Of a stretch of 64,000 nt of DNA, positions 19,401 to 31,400 are shown piece after piece; positions within the stretch are counted from its first letter, which is position 1; every line of letters begins with the position of its first letter. The translations under genes were made by a program, and so were the position numbers. The notes under the pieces are model-generated. The model ran no database searches and was not told where the DNA came from. It saw nothing but the letters and a program-made list of their open reading frames with translations. The DNA comes from Hyperoplus lanceolatus. Lineage: Eukaryota > Chordata > Actinopteri > Uranoscopiformes > Ammodytidae. Location of the stretch: NCBI GenBank assembly GCA_026929865.2, contig CM049405.1, positions 16,496,001 to 16,560,000 on the forward strand, read 5' to 3'.

Positions 19401-22400
19401 CGTGCAAGGTAAGACCTTGGTGGTGGATTTCATTTCAGCTCCAACAAAGCACAGCAGAAGGGAAAAGATCAGAAAACAGCAAGGCACCTTTGCATGAATG
19501 GTAAGAACAGGAATGAACAACTGTAATGAAACTCAGAACAGTAGAGATAAAGTCACAAAGAGGATAACTGACATTTTCCACTTACTTCTTGAATGTTAAT
19601 GTAAGCATCGCCTAGTAAGAGGTATGTATGCGGGTTTGGCAGCTTCTCCACCATTTCTCTGGAGAAAAGACACAGATATCACTTCGCATATGGTGTACTT
19701 CATTATGCAAGACAATACAGTGTGTATCTGCTGCTCTGAAGTTCAGTCATGCTTTTCAACGTCTGTTGATACGGAGAGCATCTGAGAACTGGAGACTGGA
19801 GGAGACTCCTCTTTACTGAATGAATGGCTTGTTTTAAAATGTGATTTGATTTACTTCTAAATCCTACGCCAGACTCTGCAGGATGAAATGTTGGTGTACT
19901 AATGGCTCAACATCCTAGATCCATGTTGTAATTAAGTTTCAGCCATTACTGTTCAGACAAACCTGTATAATGCATAAGGTCTTAAGCTCATATGTTGGGC
20001 TGCATCATGTTTTTTGACGTGATGTACTTTTTTTAAAAAGTTTTGTTCATTTGTTTGATCCAAATGTACTGCTCACCTGTAACAGCTAGCATACAGACGT
20101 TTCTCTTTTCTGTGATTGAGATATATGTCTCCCATTTTCTCCTTGGCTTGGATGTAGTAGGGCTGCTTAGGGGTTATGTTTCGGAGCATGCTCAGTGCCA
20201 GCTCGGTGTCACCGCGCAGCAGGGCCAGGTCCGCGTTGGCGATAGTGACGCGCAGCTCCTCTGGCGTTCCAGAGAACTCATTGATGGCATCCTGCATCAC
20301 CTTTGCTGCTTCGTGCTGAAATATCAAGATCAAAACACGACTTCAAATAAAGCATGTAGAACAATAGAGTGCTTTGAATCAACAGTTTGAGACAGTTAAT
20401 CGTGCACAGACCCTCTTCTTACTCCCTATTTTTACCTGTTCTCCGTTGAGCCACAGGGCCTCAGCTAACTCCAAGACGACAGACACACAGTCAGAAGGAC
20501 TCAGCTCAACCTTCCTGTTCTTGGACTTGGACGCGGGCGCGGCTCTGCGGACTCCAGGGAGACTCATAGCCATCTGCAGTGTCTTGATAGCCTCCACCAG
20601 GTCGCCCATTTTCTTCTGAGCCTGTGCCTTGATCAGGTGGTACAGAGGATGTTCTCGAACCTGGAACAGACATGGAGCAATGACCCATTTTAGGGGCACT
20701 TTACACGGTGAAAACGTGACAGTTTTCCAGTTTTTGGTTTAAAAAAAAAAAAACCCCGTTCAGACACAATTTATCTGACATCTTCACCCGTACACATGTT
20801 TTCAGAGGAAACGGGCCGAAATCGCTGTAGTAGCAGTGTAGCAGCCATGCCAAGCCAATAGTCAGCGATGGCACAGCCTAGTAGATAGCTCTTCCGGTAC
20901 AATCTGATGCATACAACCTTACTGTAACCGAAAATTAATGCCACTAACGTTCATAAAGCGGTTGGTGTAAGCTTGGGGTTACAAATATTGTAAAAGACAA
21001 GCTTTCTGTCCTCTTATTTCACCGCATTGAACTCGTAAAAACAGAAGACTTGCTGATAGTGAAGGGGCTTCGTGAGCGGATACCTTCCTGTTAGGCGTAC
21101 TTCAAAATAAAAGTCAACTCACGTGTGTCCAGTGAAATGCTATTAATGTTTAGCCAGTGAAATGCTTTTACTGTGAAGCCGTAGCCTTAATGCTCCTTTT
21201 GTTGAACAGTAGCCTAACTTAACCGCTGCACGCTGATAGTGTTTTTAATGTAGAGAGAGCCGTGTCCCTGACATATAGAAGTGACACACGTTTATTTAGC
21301 TAGAAAAACAGGCAGAGCACAAATCTTTCCCCAGCCAAAGTGGCGGGTGGTTTCCATAACGTACTGCGGTAATCGCTTAGACTAAATTGGCGAGTGTTAG
21401 CCTATATTTTAGCCCTGCACGTCACTCTCCGCTGATCACAGTGATGGTGCCGTGGAGACACCGTTCATGTTGTCTTCTAACTTTATAACTCGCTTGTGTT
21501 GTGGGTATTTTGACCATGGACATATAAAGAAAGATTTTGACAGCAAATGTTATAGACTACGCATGTGTGAGGGTGGAGCCGTGACGTCAGCGTTATCAGG
21601 GGAAATGGTTTCGGTGTTTACAGGACACCAAAACCGTTAAGTTTTCCAAAAAATCCTCCCTGGGAGGTGATCTCAAAAACCTGCGGTTTCATGCCTGCGT
21701 TTGCTGTTTTCCTGTAAATGATATAGTGCAACCGCGGGAATTTTTCCGCGTTTGCACCGTTTCGTGTTGTCGTGTAAAGTGCCCCTTAGGCACTTAATAA
21801 ATGCAGTTAACCAATATCATTGTGTTATAATAAGAGCTCTGAATTTTGGCAAGAAATAACATTCACCACAGAAGTAATTTGACCATCCCAACCCAGCCAA
21901 ACGGTCACTGAGGGCACTAACACTGAATCTGAATTAACATGCTCAAACTACTGCAGGTCTTATGAGCACCAAACCTGACAACACAACACTGTGGGTGTAG
22001 TTCTTGTCACCGCTGAAAATATCTTCAAAGTTCCCTTTGGTGTAGACAAAAAATTGGCTATCTTTCTCTTCACCTACATCTTTTACTTTATTGCTATGCC
22101 TAAAGGAGGACAAGCTGACACGCTCCTAAATGTTACTGATCAAGGTAGCAGCGCTGCAATGTATTCACACATCTTCCAGAGGTCAAATACAAGGCCTGAA
22201 TGAACGCGGTCTCATAAACATTTAGCCAATAATAGGGGAGAACGGGGTAAGTAGGCACACTTTTTACTCCAGTGAGAATTGCTCATCACCTAAACATCTT
22301 TCAATAACCATTCCTACATTAAATTGAAGCTTAAGGTGTTGGCTTGAAATGTGTACCCCTCACTTTTTCTATCTTATTGTAATAAAGAAGAAATTAATCA

Positions 22401-25400
22401 TCAAAGACACCCTTACATATTGTGACAACCAACCCCATCAAGGGGTCGGTTGTCAAACACTATGGGGTTGTTTGTCACAATGTTATCTTAATGGGAATAA
22501 TATTAAAAAGAAAGCAAGAAAGTAAAACTAAATTTGAAAGTTTAATTTCATTGTCAAGTTGACAAATAGGCCTACATAACTTAGTGTAGCCTTGGCAGCT
22601 GGTCTAGTTTGGGATGCACTGGGTTTGTTTTGATTTTGTTGCCCTTTTGTCTTTTGCATGCTAGCTGCCTTTTCCTGCTCTATTCTTTCCTTCTCTGGGG
22701 TGTCAGTGAGGATACAGCTTGACAATTTCTTTCGTTATTGGGTTCCTTTTCTGGCTGCAGCCTTTGGATAACATGTGACACAACCCCCCAAAAAATGTGA
22801 CGACCAACCCCAACTTGAATTTCTTGCTAGCATCAAGGCCAACAACCATCTGAAAACTAATTAACTTGCTAACCACAATCTAAACTATAGTTTACCCTTC
22901 ACACTTTGTATGGGTAACAAGTGTTTTGTTATAAACCCATTGTGTAAAAGCCTAGAAGAAAAATACTGAGGAGCTTAATATATTCAATTTGACATGAAAA
23001 ACACAAACAGTCGTCTCTCCTCAAATTCAGCAGTCTAACTTCAAGGAAGACTATGTAGGTAACCTCTGATCCCAATTCTGGATATTTACATACCAAAATT
23101 TCACAGACAGCGCCTTCTGGTTTTGAGATATAACGATTGTGACAACCTACCTGTGTGACAAATTACCCCGTTCTCCCCTACTGTACATGTTGATAGTGCA
23201 TCTTACCTCAAAGTTATGGCTGAGGCAGAGTTCAAGAGACTGGGAACACAGCGTGAAGTTACCCTGTGTCAAATGGATCTGTGCCATTAGCAGATGTGCG
23301 TCTGCATAAGACGGACACTGGTCCAGACAATGTTGTAGACTGCTCTGAGCAGCGTCAATGTCACCTGAACGAACGAATAACGAAACCAATTTGGTTTAAA
23401 ATGGAATTAGCAGAAGACGAAAAAAACAAGACATTTCAAACGCAGTGCTCACCAGACTGATATCTGACTTTGGCGAGCAGGAAGACCCCTTGAGGGAGAC
23501 CAGGCACAATCTTGACCACAGTATCCAACAAAGTGGCACAGTGCTGCAGCTGAGGAGCAGGAGGCTGGCCCTGGGCTGGAGGCTAATGCAAGAATAGGAA
23601 ATGTTGTTTTCAGTTCATAGACTCTCAAACCATATAAATAAATCACGGATTTGCGTTGCTTGAATGTGAGGCCCAGAATTTGCAGTGACATTTCAGGGGC
23701 CAATGAACACACTGAAGCTTGATGAGTCTCTTAAGTCGTACCTGAGCAGGACACAGTGCGAGATACTCTTTGACAATCTCCAACAGGAAGTCAGGGTTCA
23801 GCTTCTCAAAGTACTCCACTCCCAGAGGCAGACCCTGCAGTGTGGAGAAGTGTGTGTCCACCGCGTCATTCAACAGATTGGTCACCTCTTCCTGGGGCCG
23901 GCGCTTTTTCGACGCCAGAACAGCACGTAGGTACAGTAGCTCCTAATAGGGAGAGACAAGAAAAAGACAAAAAATAGAGGATGGGAAGCAGGGAAGGAAA
24001 ACCTGACAGAGGTAATCTGTACAAGATGATTCAAAAACACTATTGTAAAAACAAAAGGTCTCCCAGGAAGAAGAAAATACTGAAGACCTCCAGAAGCAGC
24101 TGCTACCCATCTGCTTTTGCTTGGTGCTTTTCAAACTGTTTTGAGAATACTCTCATATCAATAATAAAAAGGTGTTACCCTAGCCTTGCATTCCCAGACC
24201 TGCCACTAGGCGCTGGCAAATTAAATTTGCTGCGCGTGTTGGTCTGGACACGCTCCGCTGAAGCTTTATCAAGAAAACCAGAAATCTGGCTATGGTTTCA
24301 ATTGGTTCTATCTAATATGGGCGCGCCAGAGCCCCTTATATGGTACTCTGGGGAGGAAGTAACCAGATGACGACAGTGACGTGCATGCGACGTCGAAGCC
24401 GTGATAGTAAACATCAAAGATGGCTGCGGATATGTTGTATGAGTTTGAGACTGCTTTGGCCTCGACCCTTAACGATTTGGAAGACGGCACTCAAATCTTT
24501 CCAGTGTTTCCCCTAGAATTTTTTTTAGGCCCGGTGGAAAGAGCTGATAATGAGTATGCGCGCCGCGTGCGTACCAAATTTCTAGAAGAAATTGACCAAA
24601 ACGAACCCCATTTGGGATGAGCCTCTTTTGACAGCCTGTTAAATGAGGGCATAGGGTTATACTTTCACATTCAGTACGTTTGTACATGTGGTGTTTCTCA
24701 CAGGATTTTTAGATCCTGCTGGGTGAGAATGGACCTTCTAGGGGAGTCTGGGGGCATGCCCCTGCAGAAGAAACCTTTATCCTTTTAAAGTTAAATGCAT
24801 CAATCTGGTGCACTTTGAGAGGTGAAATCTGATCAATTCTGTGCTCTGTAAACAACTGTCATATGTCCTGCCTATAATTATTTTCTGTAATAATTTGGAG
24901 ACACAAGCCATGTAAACTATTGAAGAAAAACACCTGGATTTCAATTAAAAACAATAAACACTTAGATCTAATATAGATGGGTCCTGTCTAGTACTCATTT
25001 CTGGAATAATCTGAATCACCTCACCTTGAAGCTTTTTTTATGCAAATAGCCTTGTTGAAAATAAATGAATACACATCATGTTTAGCCTATCAACATGCGC
25101 TACATAAGGCAAATTCCCTATTCCGACCATTATATTTCATCTAGCCTATTTCTTAATTTAAAACATAAAAATAAAGTAGGCTTGGCCTAGCATTGAAAAT
25201 ACAAAAAATAAAGCTTGTAGGCCTACTATGGCCTGCTGTTTAAGATAACTTAGCAGTTAAAACAATAAATACATTAATATGTCCCCTGAAAATAAATTAA
25301 TGCTTTTCTGAGAATGTCAAAGGCAGGAGCAGTGTGGCACTTCTGTAAACTTACTGAAACGTGTGCATGCCGTTTTTTTCTACGCTGTCTCTGCTGTTGA

Positions 25401-28400
25401 TACAGATTGGTTGTGTTGCCACGGCGACGTAGCGATTTTAACTTTCTAGGTTTTGCTCAGCACTTTTTCCTGTTCAACGTCCCTGTTACCGAGTCCTTAA
25501 TATCTCCATAGAGCATGCACTGGTTTTATTTTCGCCACTAGTTCAACGTTTGCTTGCTATGCACCTGCTCATTGGCTTCCGTGTCAAAAAGTGCGCACCG
25601 AATGCACACGCGCATCGCGCCGCGCGCAGAACACATACACCCACACGCAGACACACAGATCAGATGATGGGATGATCAAACGAGAGGTTTTAAAGACAGG
25701 CGCACACGAGGGGTAGACCGACAGTGCCGCGCAGACGCTCGCAAATGATTAATACGGAATCAATGAAAAATTTAGAAAAAAAAAATATATAGGGGAAGGT
25801 GGGGTGATTTGTGCAACTTTTTACTCAAAGTGATTTTAAAGTGAGGCCTTGACAGTTATGTCTCCAACTCAAATATGTACATATATTTCAGGATGTTGTG
25901 CATCCCTGGCAATAAAAACTTTGGATCTGGAATAAACTGTTTAAGAAATATAGCTTTCGGAAAAAAAGTTGTCTTGTCGCACAAATCACCCCACAATGAC
26001 AAAGTCACCATCATCATCTTTCTGGCCATCTGAACTCTCATCAGTGGTGTCGTTAAGTGGAATTGAGATGTCACTCTCTTCTGAGCTACTGTAGACAATC
26101 ACTTTCTTTTGGTGACCAGCGTATACAGCCATGCCACTGGCACAACTCTCAGAAATGTACTTTGCACTAGTTGCTCCGTGCTTGTGGAACCAACTGCCAC
26201 CTGACAAATGTGATTCCCCCTACATTTCTGCCTTTAAATCAAGGCTCAAAACCCATATGTACACCCTGGTGTTTCCTCCCCATTAACCTCTGCACTACTT
26301 ACTTACCTCTGCACTACTATCTGTGTTTATGTGGATGTATGGGCTTTACGTCTTTTATTTTGGTTATTGTTATTGCACTATGTACAGCACTTTGGACAGT
26401 GCAAACTGTCATACATGTGCTTTTATAAATACATTTTACTTACTTACTTACTTATAACTCACCCAGGCCCTTGCGCACAAATCACCCCATCCCCAGAATT
26501 TTGGATAATAGGCATGATGCAGCAATTTAGGGTTGACATTGTGCTAACTATATAGACTCAAAGTGTAGCATACCAAAGCACTAAAACATGTGTCAAATGT
26601 TTTCAAACGTGTCTATAATTGTTCAGACACAATAATCAAAAAACCTTGATCATGGAAATTTTACTTTGAAAGGCAAAACACATTTTTTTGAGCTTAAATG
26701 TGCTTATATCTTATTCCTTGTGTCTCCCTTCTTTACAGGATGAGTCAAATGGATGGCTCTTCTTAAATATGTGGTCACATTTCCAATTTCTTCCACGGTT
26801 TTCTAGAAACAAGGGGTTTTGCAACTTCCAAAACGCACAAATCACCCCACCTTCCCCTATATATTTTATCTTTTTTAGGTCAGGCTGCTGTTGGCCTGGC
26901 GGGGATCCCGTTGGCCTGGCGGCCACGCCAGGCCTGTATAATGGTAGGGGAAACACTGCTTTCATTAGCAAGTAAGTGGAATGTTCTATTTTGCCGACCG
27001 ACAACGGCAAACGTTTAATTTAACAGTTTAGCAACTGTTCGAAAAAACGAAAGGGGCTTACGTCACCTTGTGCATCGCTCTGATTGGTTGTAGTGCTATC
27101 CAACTGCGTGCAGTGGCATTTGAAATGCACGAGTAGGAGCCGCCCCTTGAGTTGGAAATTACTATTGATTGTGGCCAGACCCTCTATCGTTCAAGATATC
27201 AGGGTCTGGATTTCCAGGCTAGTGTTACCCCTGATTTTCCAATCGATTGCTGTATCTCTGTGAGAAATTCCAACTGCTGCTGGGCGTCTTCAAGCTGTCC
27301 CTCTATCAGCTGGCAACGAATTATACCTGCCAAACAAAAACACAAAAAAGTAATACATTTAGAAATACAAGATGTATACAGTTCCCTCCATAAGTATCGG
27401 AACAGTGAGGCCAATTCCTTTATTTTTGCTGTAGACTGAAAACATTTGGGTTTGACACCAAAAGATGAATATGAGACAATAGCTCAACATTTCAGCTTTA
27501 ATTTCCAGGTATTCACATCTGGATCCGATACACACTTACTTACTTACTTACTTAGGCCTTTAAGTTCCCTAGGGAACATAGGCCATCGATGAAAACCCTC
27601 CATCCTCTTCGGTCTTGTGCCATCCGATCTAGTTGTTGCCATGTCAGCCTTTTCGACTTCATCTCCTGCTCTCTGGTTCTTCTCCAGGTGGTTCTAGGTC
27701 TTCCCTTCTTTCTCCTGCCTTGTGGGTTCCACATTAGGGCCTGTTTTGTAATTGATTTGTGTTTTCTTCTGAGTGTGTGGCCAATCCATTTCCATTTTCT
27801 TCTCCTGATTTGGGTCTCTATTGGTTCTTGTTTGGTGATTTAGGCGAGCAGAAGTATTGGAACAGATAGACTTTAAATAAATTAAAGTGAATAAAACGTA
27901 ATATTTTGTCGCAAATCCTTTGCTTGCAATAACCGCATCAAGCCTGTGACCCATTGTCATTGAGATCCAGATGTGCTGCTATTGACCTATAAGGCATTAA
28001 ATGGGCTAGCAACTTCATATTTGTCTGACCTAGTTGCGCGATATGCCCCATCACGGGCACAACGGTCTACGACTGCAGAGCTCCTGTCTGTCGCCAGAGT
28101 TAAGAAAGCCGCCGGCAGCAGGGCTTTCTCGTATCGAGCTACTTCGTTATGGAACACACTCCCGATAGAGATCAGACAATCTGAGTCTATCGAGGTGTTC
28201 AAGTCTAAACTTAAGACGTATCTCTTTGAATTAACCTTTGGTTAGCGCTCATCCACCTCTCTGCTGGCGCGGGGTCGGTGGCGGGTCACCCTGTCTGGGG
28301 TCGGTTCTCTGGCCTCTGCTGGGGGGGAGTTTGCTTTGGGGTAGGTGCCGGTCTTGGGCTGTTCCGGTGGGCTGCCCTGGCCGCTCGGGCTGGGGCAAAT

Positions 28401-31400
28401 TGGCGTCTGACCGTGGGCACCTGTTAGAATTCTAATTTCCAATAATTAATGAAGTATATACCCCCATCATTAATTGCATTTATTCCATGTATCTTATATA
28501 ATCGAACTAACAATTGAGCACATTGATAGCATGTTATGTATAGGTCAACTAACACTCTTTAAGTAACAAGCACAAACTCGTAACTGACATAGATAGAAAA
28601 CAACTTGTAGAGGAAGCTTCAATATACTTTCCCACACCCTGAGGCTAAAGATGTATCTTTTTCTTCACAATGACCCTCTGTAAACAGTACTCAGCAGATC
28701 GTCAGCAGACCTGACCATAGGTAGATACATTGTTGCATTTAGAGGAACATCGGCAAGTTAGCTTAGGGCTTCCGCATAGGGCAGGTTCTTCAGCCAGGAG
28801 CCAGAAGATTGGATGATTTTTGATGAATGACAAGCTAAACCATCCAATACACATGTATAACTGAACTGTTAAAAACCAACTGAATGTCCGGAGAAGCTCC
28901 TCTTCTTCTTTTTGCTGCTCGTTATCTGACTACTGCATAAGCTGTAACTTGCTGACATCTCTTTTTCATTAAACAATCCATTGTGAATTTTTATCCTCGT
29001 CTCCTCCAACATTTTTGCATCCTCATTTTCCTCTTAAGAAACGAACACGTGTAATAATAATAGTTTTATTACACCGCTGCTGGGGGGGCTGGGACCATGC
29101 CTTGCCTCCGGACAGGCGGTCGCGGCGGCCTCTGGGGCTTGGCTGGGTGGTCATGTCGGCTGACGGAGCTGGGGGTGGGGCACTGGGGCGGCGGCGCTGC
29201 CTGCCGCTGTCATTGGTGTGCTCTGGGCTGGGGGTGGCCGGGGGGGTGGTGGTGTCGGGGTGCGTGCTCAGGCGTCTGCAGTGGTGCCGTGCTATTGCCT
29301 GAATGGACCGTTAGGTGGGGTGGAAATGGGGCATCGGGTGCAGATTGTGTAATTGTTGCACTGGTAGGTGGGCACTGCGATGTTTTTAATCGTTAGACGC
29401 GGGTTGCTTTTGACCACCTCGGGAGATACTAGATTGTCATGGGGCGGATAGAAGCAATCTATGCAATTTGCGTTTTAACTGTTTTTAACTGCTTTTAAAC
29501 TGTTTTTAACTGTTTTTAAACTGTTTTAATCATTTATCCCTGCCTGGCGGTCCGCTCTGTGGCGTCACTGTTGGCGTCTGTGTTTCGCTGTCCGGCGTCG
29601 TTTCTCCTCCGGCCGGTCCTAGCTCTTGGTGTGCCGATGGCAGCGGCGGATGTGCTTGGCGCCTCTGGCCTTGCCTCATGGGCTGGGCATGGCCGGTCCG
29701 GCGGGCCCGAGTGGGCTGTACGGGCCGCCCCTCTGGGGGTTTCGGCTGTGGTTACTCCTCGTGGCAGCGGTGCATTTGGCTATTTCCCTATTCTATACTC
29801 TATTCTCTATCTATGGCCCCGGTCCTCCTCGGGACTAGTGCCGCACTGGGGCGTGCTCTCTGGGGGCGGGGTGCTGGGGGGCAGGCTCTGGGTCTGGGGG
29901 GCTGGCGCCGATTGTGTGTCGGTGGGGAACGGTAGAGTGTAAATCAATGTAATTTAATGTTAATTGTGTTCATATTGTTTACCATTGTTATAGCGTTATT
30001 ATTAACAGCCTGAGGAGCTGCCTCGGTCTCGGTTTGTCTGGGCCTGAGTACCGGTTGTCCTCCCATTGAAAAATTGTCCTGCCAATGCTAATTGCATAAC
30101 TGATACCATTTCTCTGACATTTGTTCTCCTCTGTCTATCTTCCATGATTGGCTGAGCGTTTCCCCGGGGGTTCTCTCCCTCTGTCTACCAAGCACTCTCC
30201 ATGCTACTCGACTGACTCCGAGTTCTGTGCGGAATCAGCTGTCCTAGGAACGGATGCTCCCCGCCTGCTATTGCCTCACATCAGCACTGATTCACCGTCC
30301 ATCAGGATAGTACTCGTTCTACTCGCTTGCTTGTTCAATCTTTAAATTCATTTTTGCTTTGCTCACTGGTTGCCTGTCTGTCCTCTTCCAGTTTTCCCTG
30401 GTCGTGACGAGACGGTGTGGATCTGGTCCCCCCTCCGGTAACATCTGAGAATGGACCATCAACGCGAAAGATGTTGCAGTGGTTAAGGATGCCACCTGGA
30501 GACGTGGGATGTAATCCCAGCGATGGAAACCTTAGTTTTCCCTGGTGGAGACGAGACGGTGTGGATCCTCTGGCAGCATCTGAAGTCTTCCTTCGTCCAC
30601 ACTATTCGCACTTTACTTAGTATTACCATGTAATCACCTGGTCAATGATCAAATTCCTTCGTGATTTTCTCTTCTTATGACACCTATTGCAGCATGTCCG
30701 TCCTGGGAGGGATCCCTTACTCTGTCGACTCTTCCTGAGATTTCTTCAATTTTTATTTTATTCCCGGTAAAGGGTTTTTACTGGGAGTTTTTTCTCAGCC
30801 GAGCTAAGGGTGTAAGGGCAGGGTGTCATATTGTATCATATTGTATCATATATCATATTGTATGAAATGTAAAGCCCACTGAGACAAATGTGTTTGTGAT
30901 TTTGGGCTATACAAATAAAACTGATTTGATTTGATTTGATTTGATTTGATTTGAATACCTGGAAATGAAAGCTGAAATGTTGATCTATTGTCTCATATTC
31001 ATCTTTTGGTGTCAAACCCAAATGTTTCCAGTCTACAGCAAAAATAAAAGAATTGGCCTCACTGTTCCGATACTTATGGAGGGGACTGTATATGACCTCT
31101 GAGTAAAATGTAGATACCTGACTGATTAACAAGTTACCAGTCAAAGCAGAAACACTCGTCTCATCCAGAGTCATAGCTGTCTTGTACCACTTCATAGCTT
31201 CCTTGATTCTCCCCTGAAGCACCATCTGGTAGCCCAACTCTGTGGCTAAATCAGAGTCCCCCGATGCTTTAGAGAAGGCTCTTTCCACCATCCTAAATGT
31301 CTGCTCATTCACCTTTTCATTTCGCCCACACTGGCAAATTGAAAAACAAGAAATACTCTGTAGATGTTGAAAAACCAAAATTGTAGCATTGTGAATTCAT

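Larger units (their letters stand above)
24502..26958. mobile_element. hAT-like element nested in the TAGCCT element
   Basis: The ends cagtgtttcccctag and ctaccattat-adjacent taggggaaacactg form an inverted repeat with the CAGTG...CACTG termini common in hAT elements. ctttc lies on both flanks; a full 8-bp duplication is not evident (aatctttc against ctttcatt). The interior holds a further TIR element and shows no intact transposase. Confidence 0.6.
24181..27221. mobile_element. MITE of the TAGCCT family with 9-bp target duplication, host of nested insertions
   Basis: The left end tagccttgcattcccagacc mirrors the right end (reverse complement tagcctggaaatccagacc). gtgttaccc occurs at 24172-24180 and again at 27222-27230, an exact 9-bp direct duplication. 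Without the hAT-like insertion inside it the element would be about 585 bp, close to the 610-bp relative at 43839. The right duplication covers the last two bases of ttc21b exon 10 and the first seven of the intron. A 9-bp duplication is usual for Mutator-like elements, but the superfamily is unproven. A 66-codon frame at 24420-24620 runs across the nested insertion boundary and is not a host gene. Confidence 0.75.
27379..31088. mobile_element. Tc1-like element relic split by two LINE insertions
   Basis: cagttccctccataagtatc at 27379 and its near reverse complement ending in ggaggggactg at 31088 are flanked by TA on each side, the Tc1/mariner target. The roughly 150-bp terminal arms match closely (gacaccaaaagatgaatatg on the left, mirrored on the right). 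The segment at 27843-27975 resumes the element with aagtattggaacagatagac. The transposase is missing. It fills most of ttc21b intron 9. Confidence 0.75.

Noticed and set aside
24420..24620. Plus-strand 66-residue frame starting MAADMLYEF
   Set aside because: It lies in the TAGCCT transposon and reads across the junction of the nested hAT-like insertion at 24502, so it cannot be an ancestral gene as it stands.
27973..28245. Plus-strand 90-residue frame as a host gene
   Set aside because: Its sequence is the C-terminal end of a LINE reverse transcriptase and it is followed by a LINE 3' tail.
28238..29942. Several GC-rich Trp/Gly/Arg frames
   Set aside because: They are composition artefacts of the GC-rich LINE tail, with no conserved motif and an LTR-like block interrupting them.
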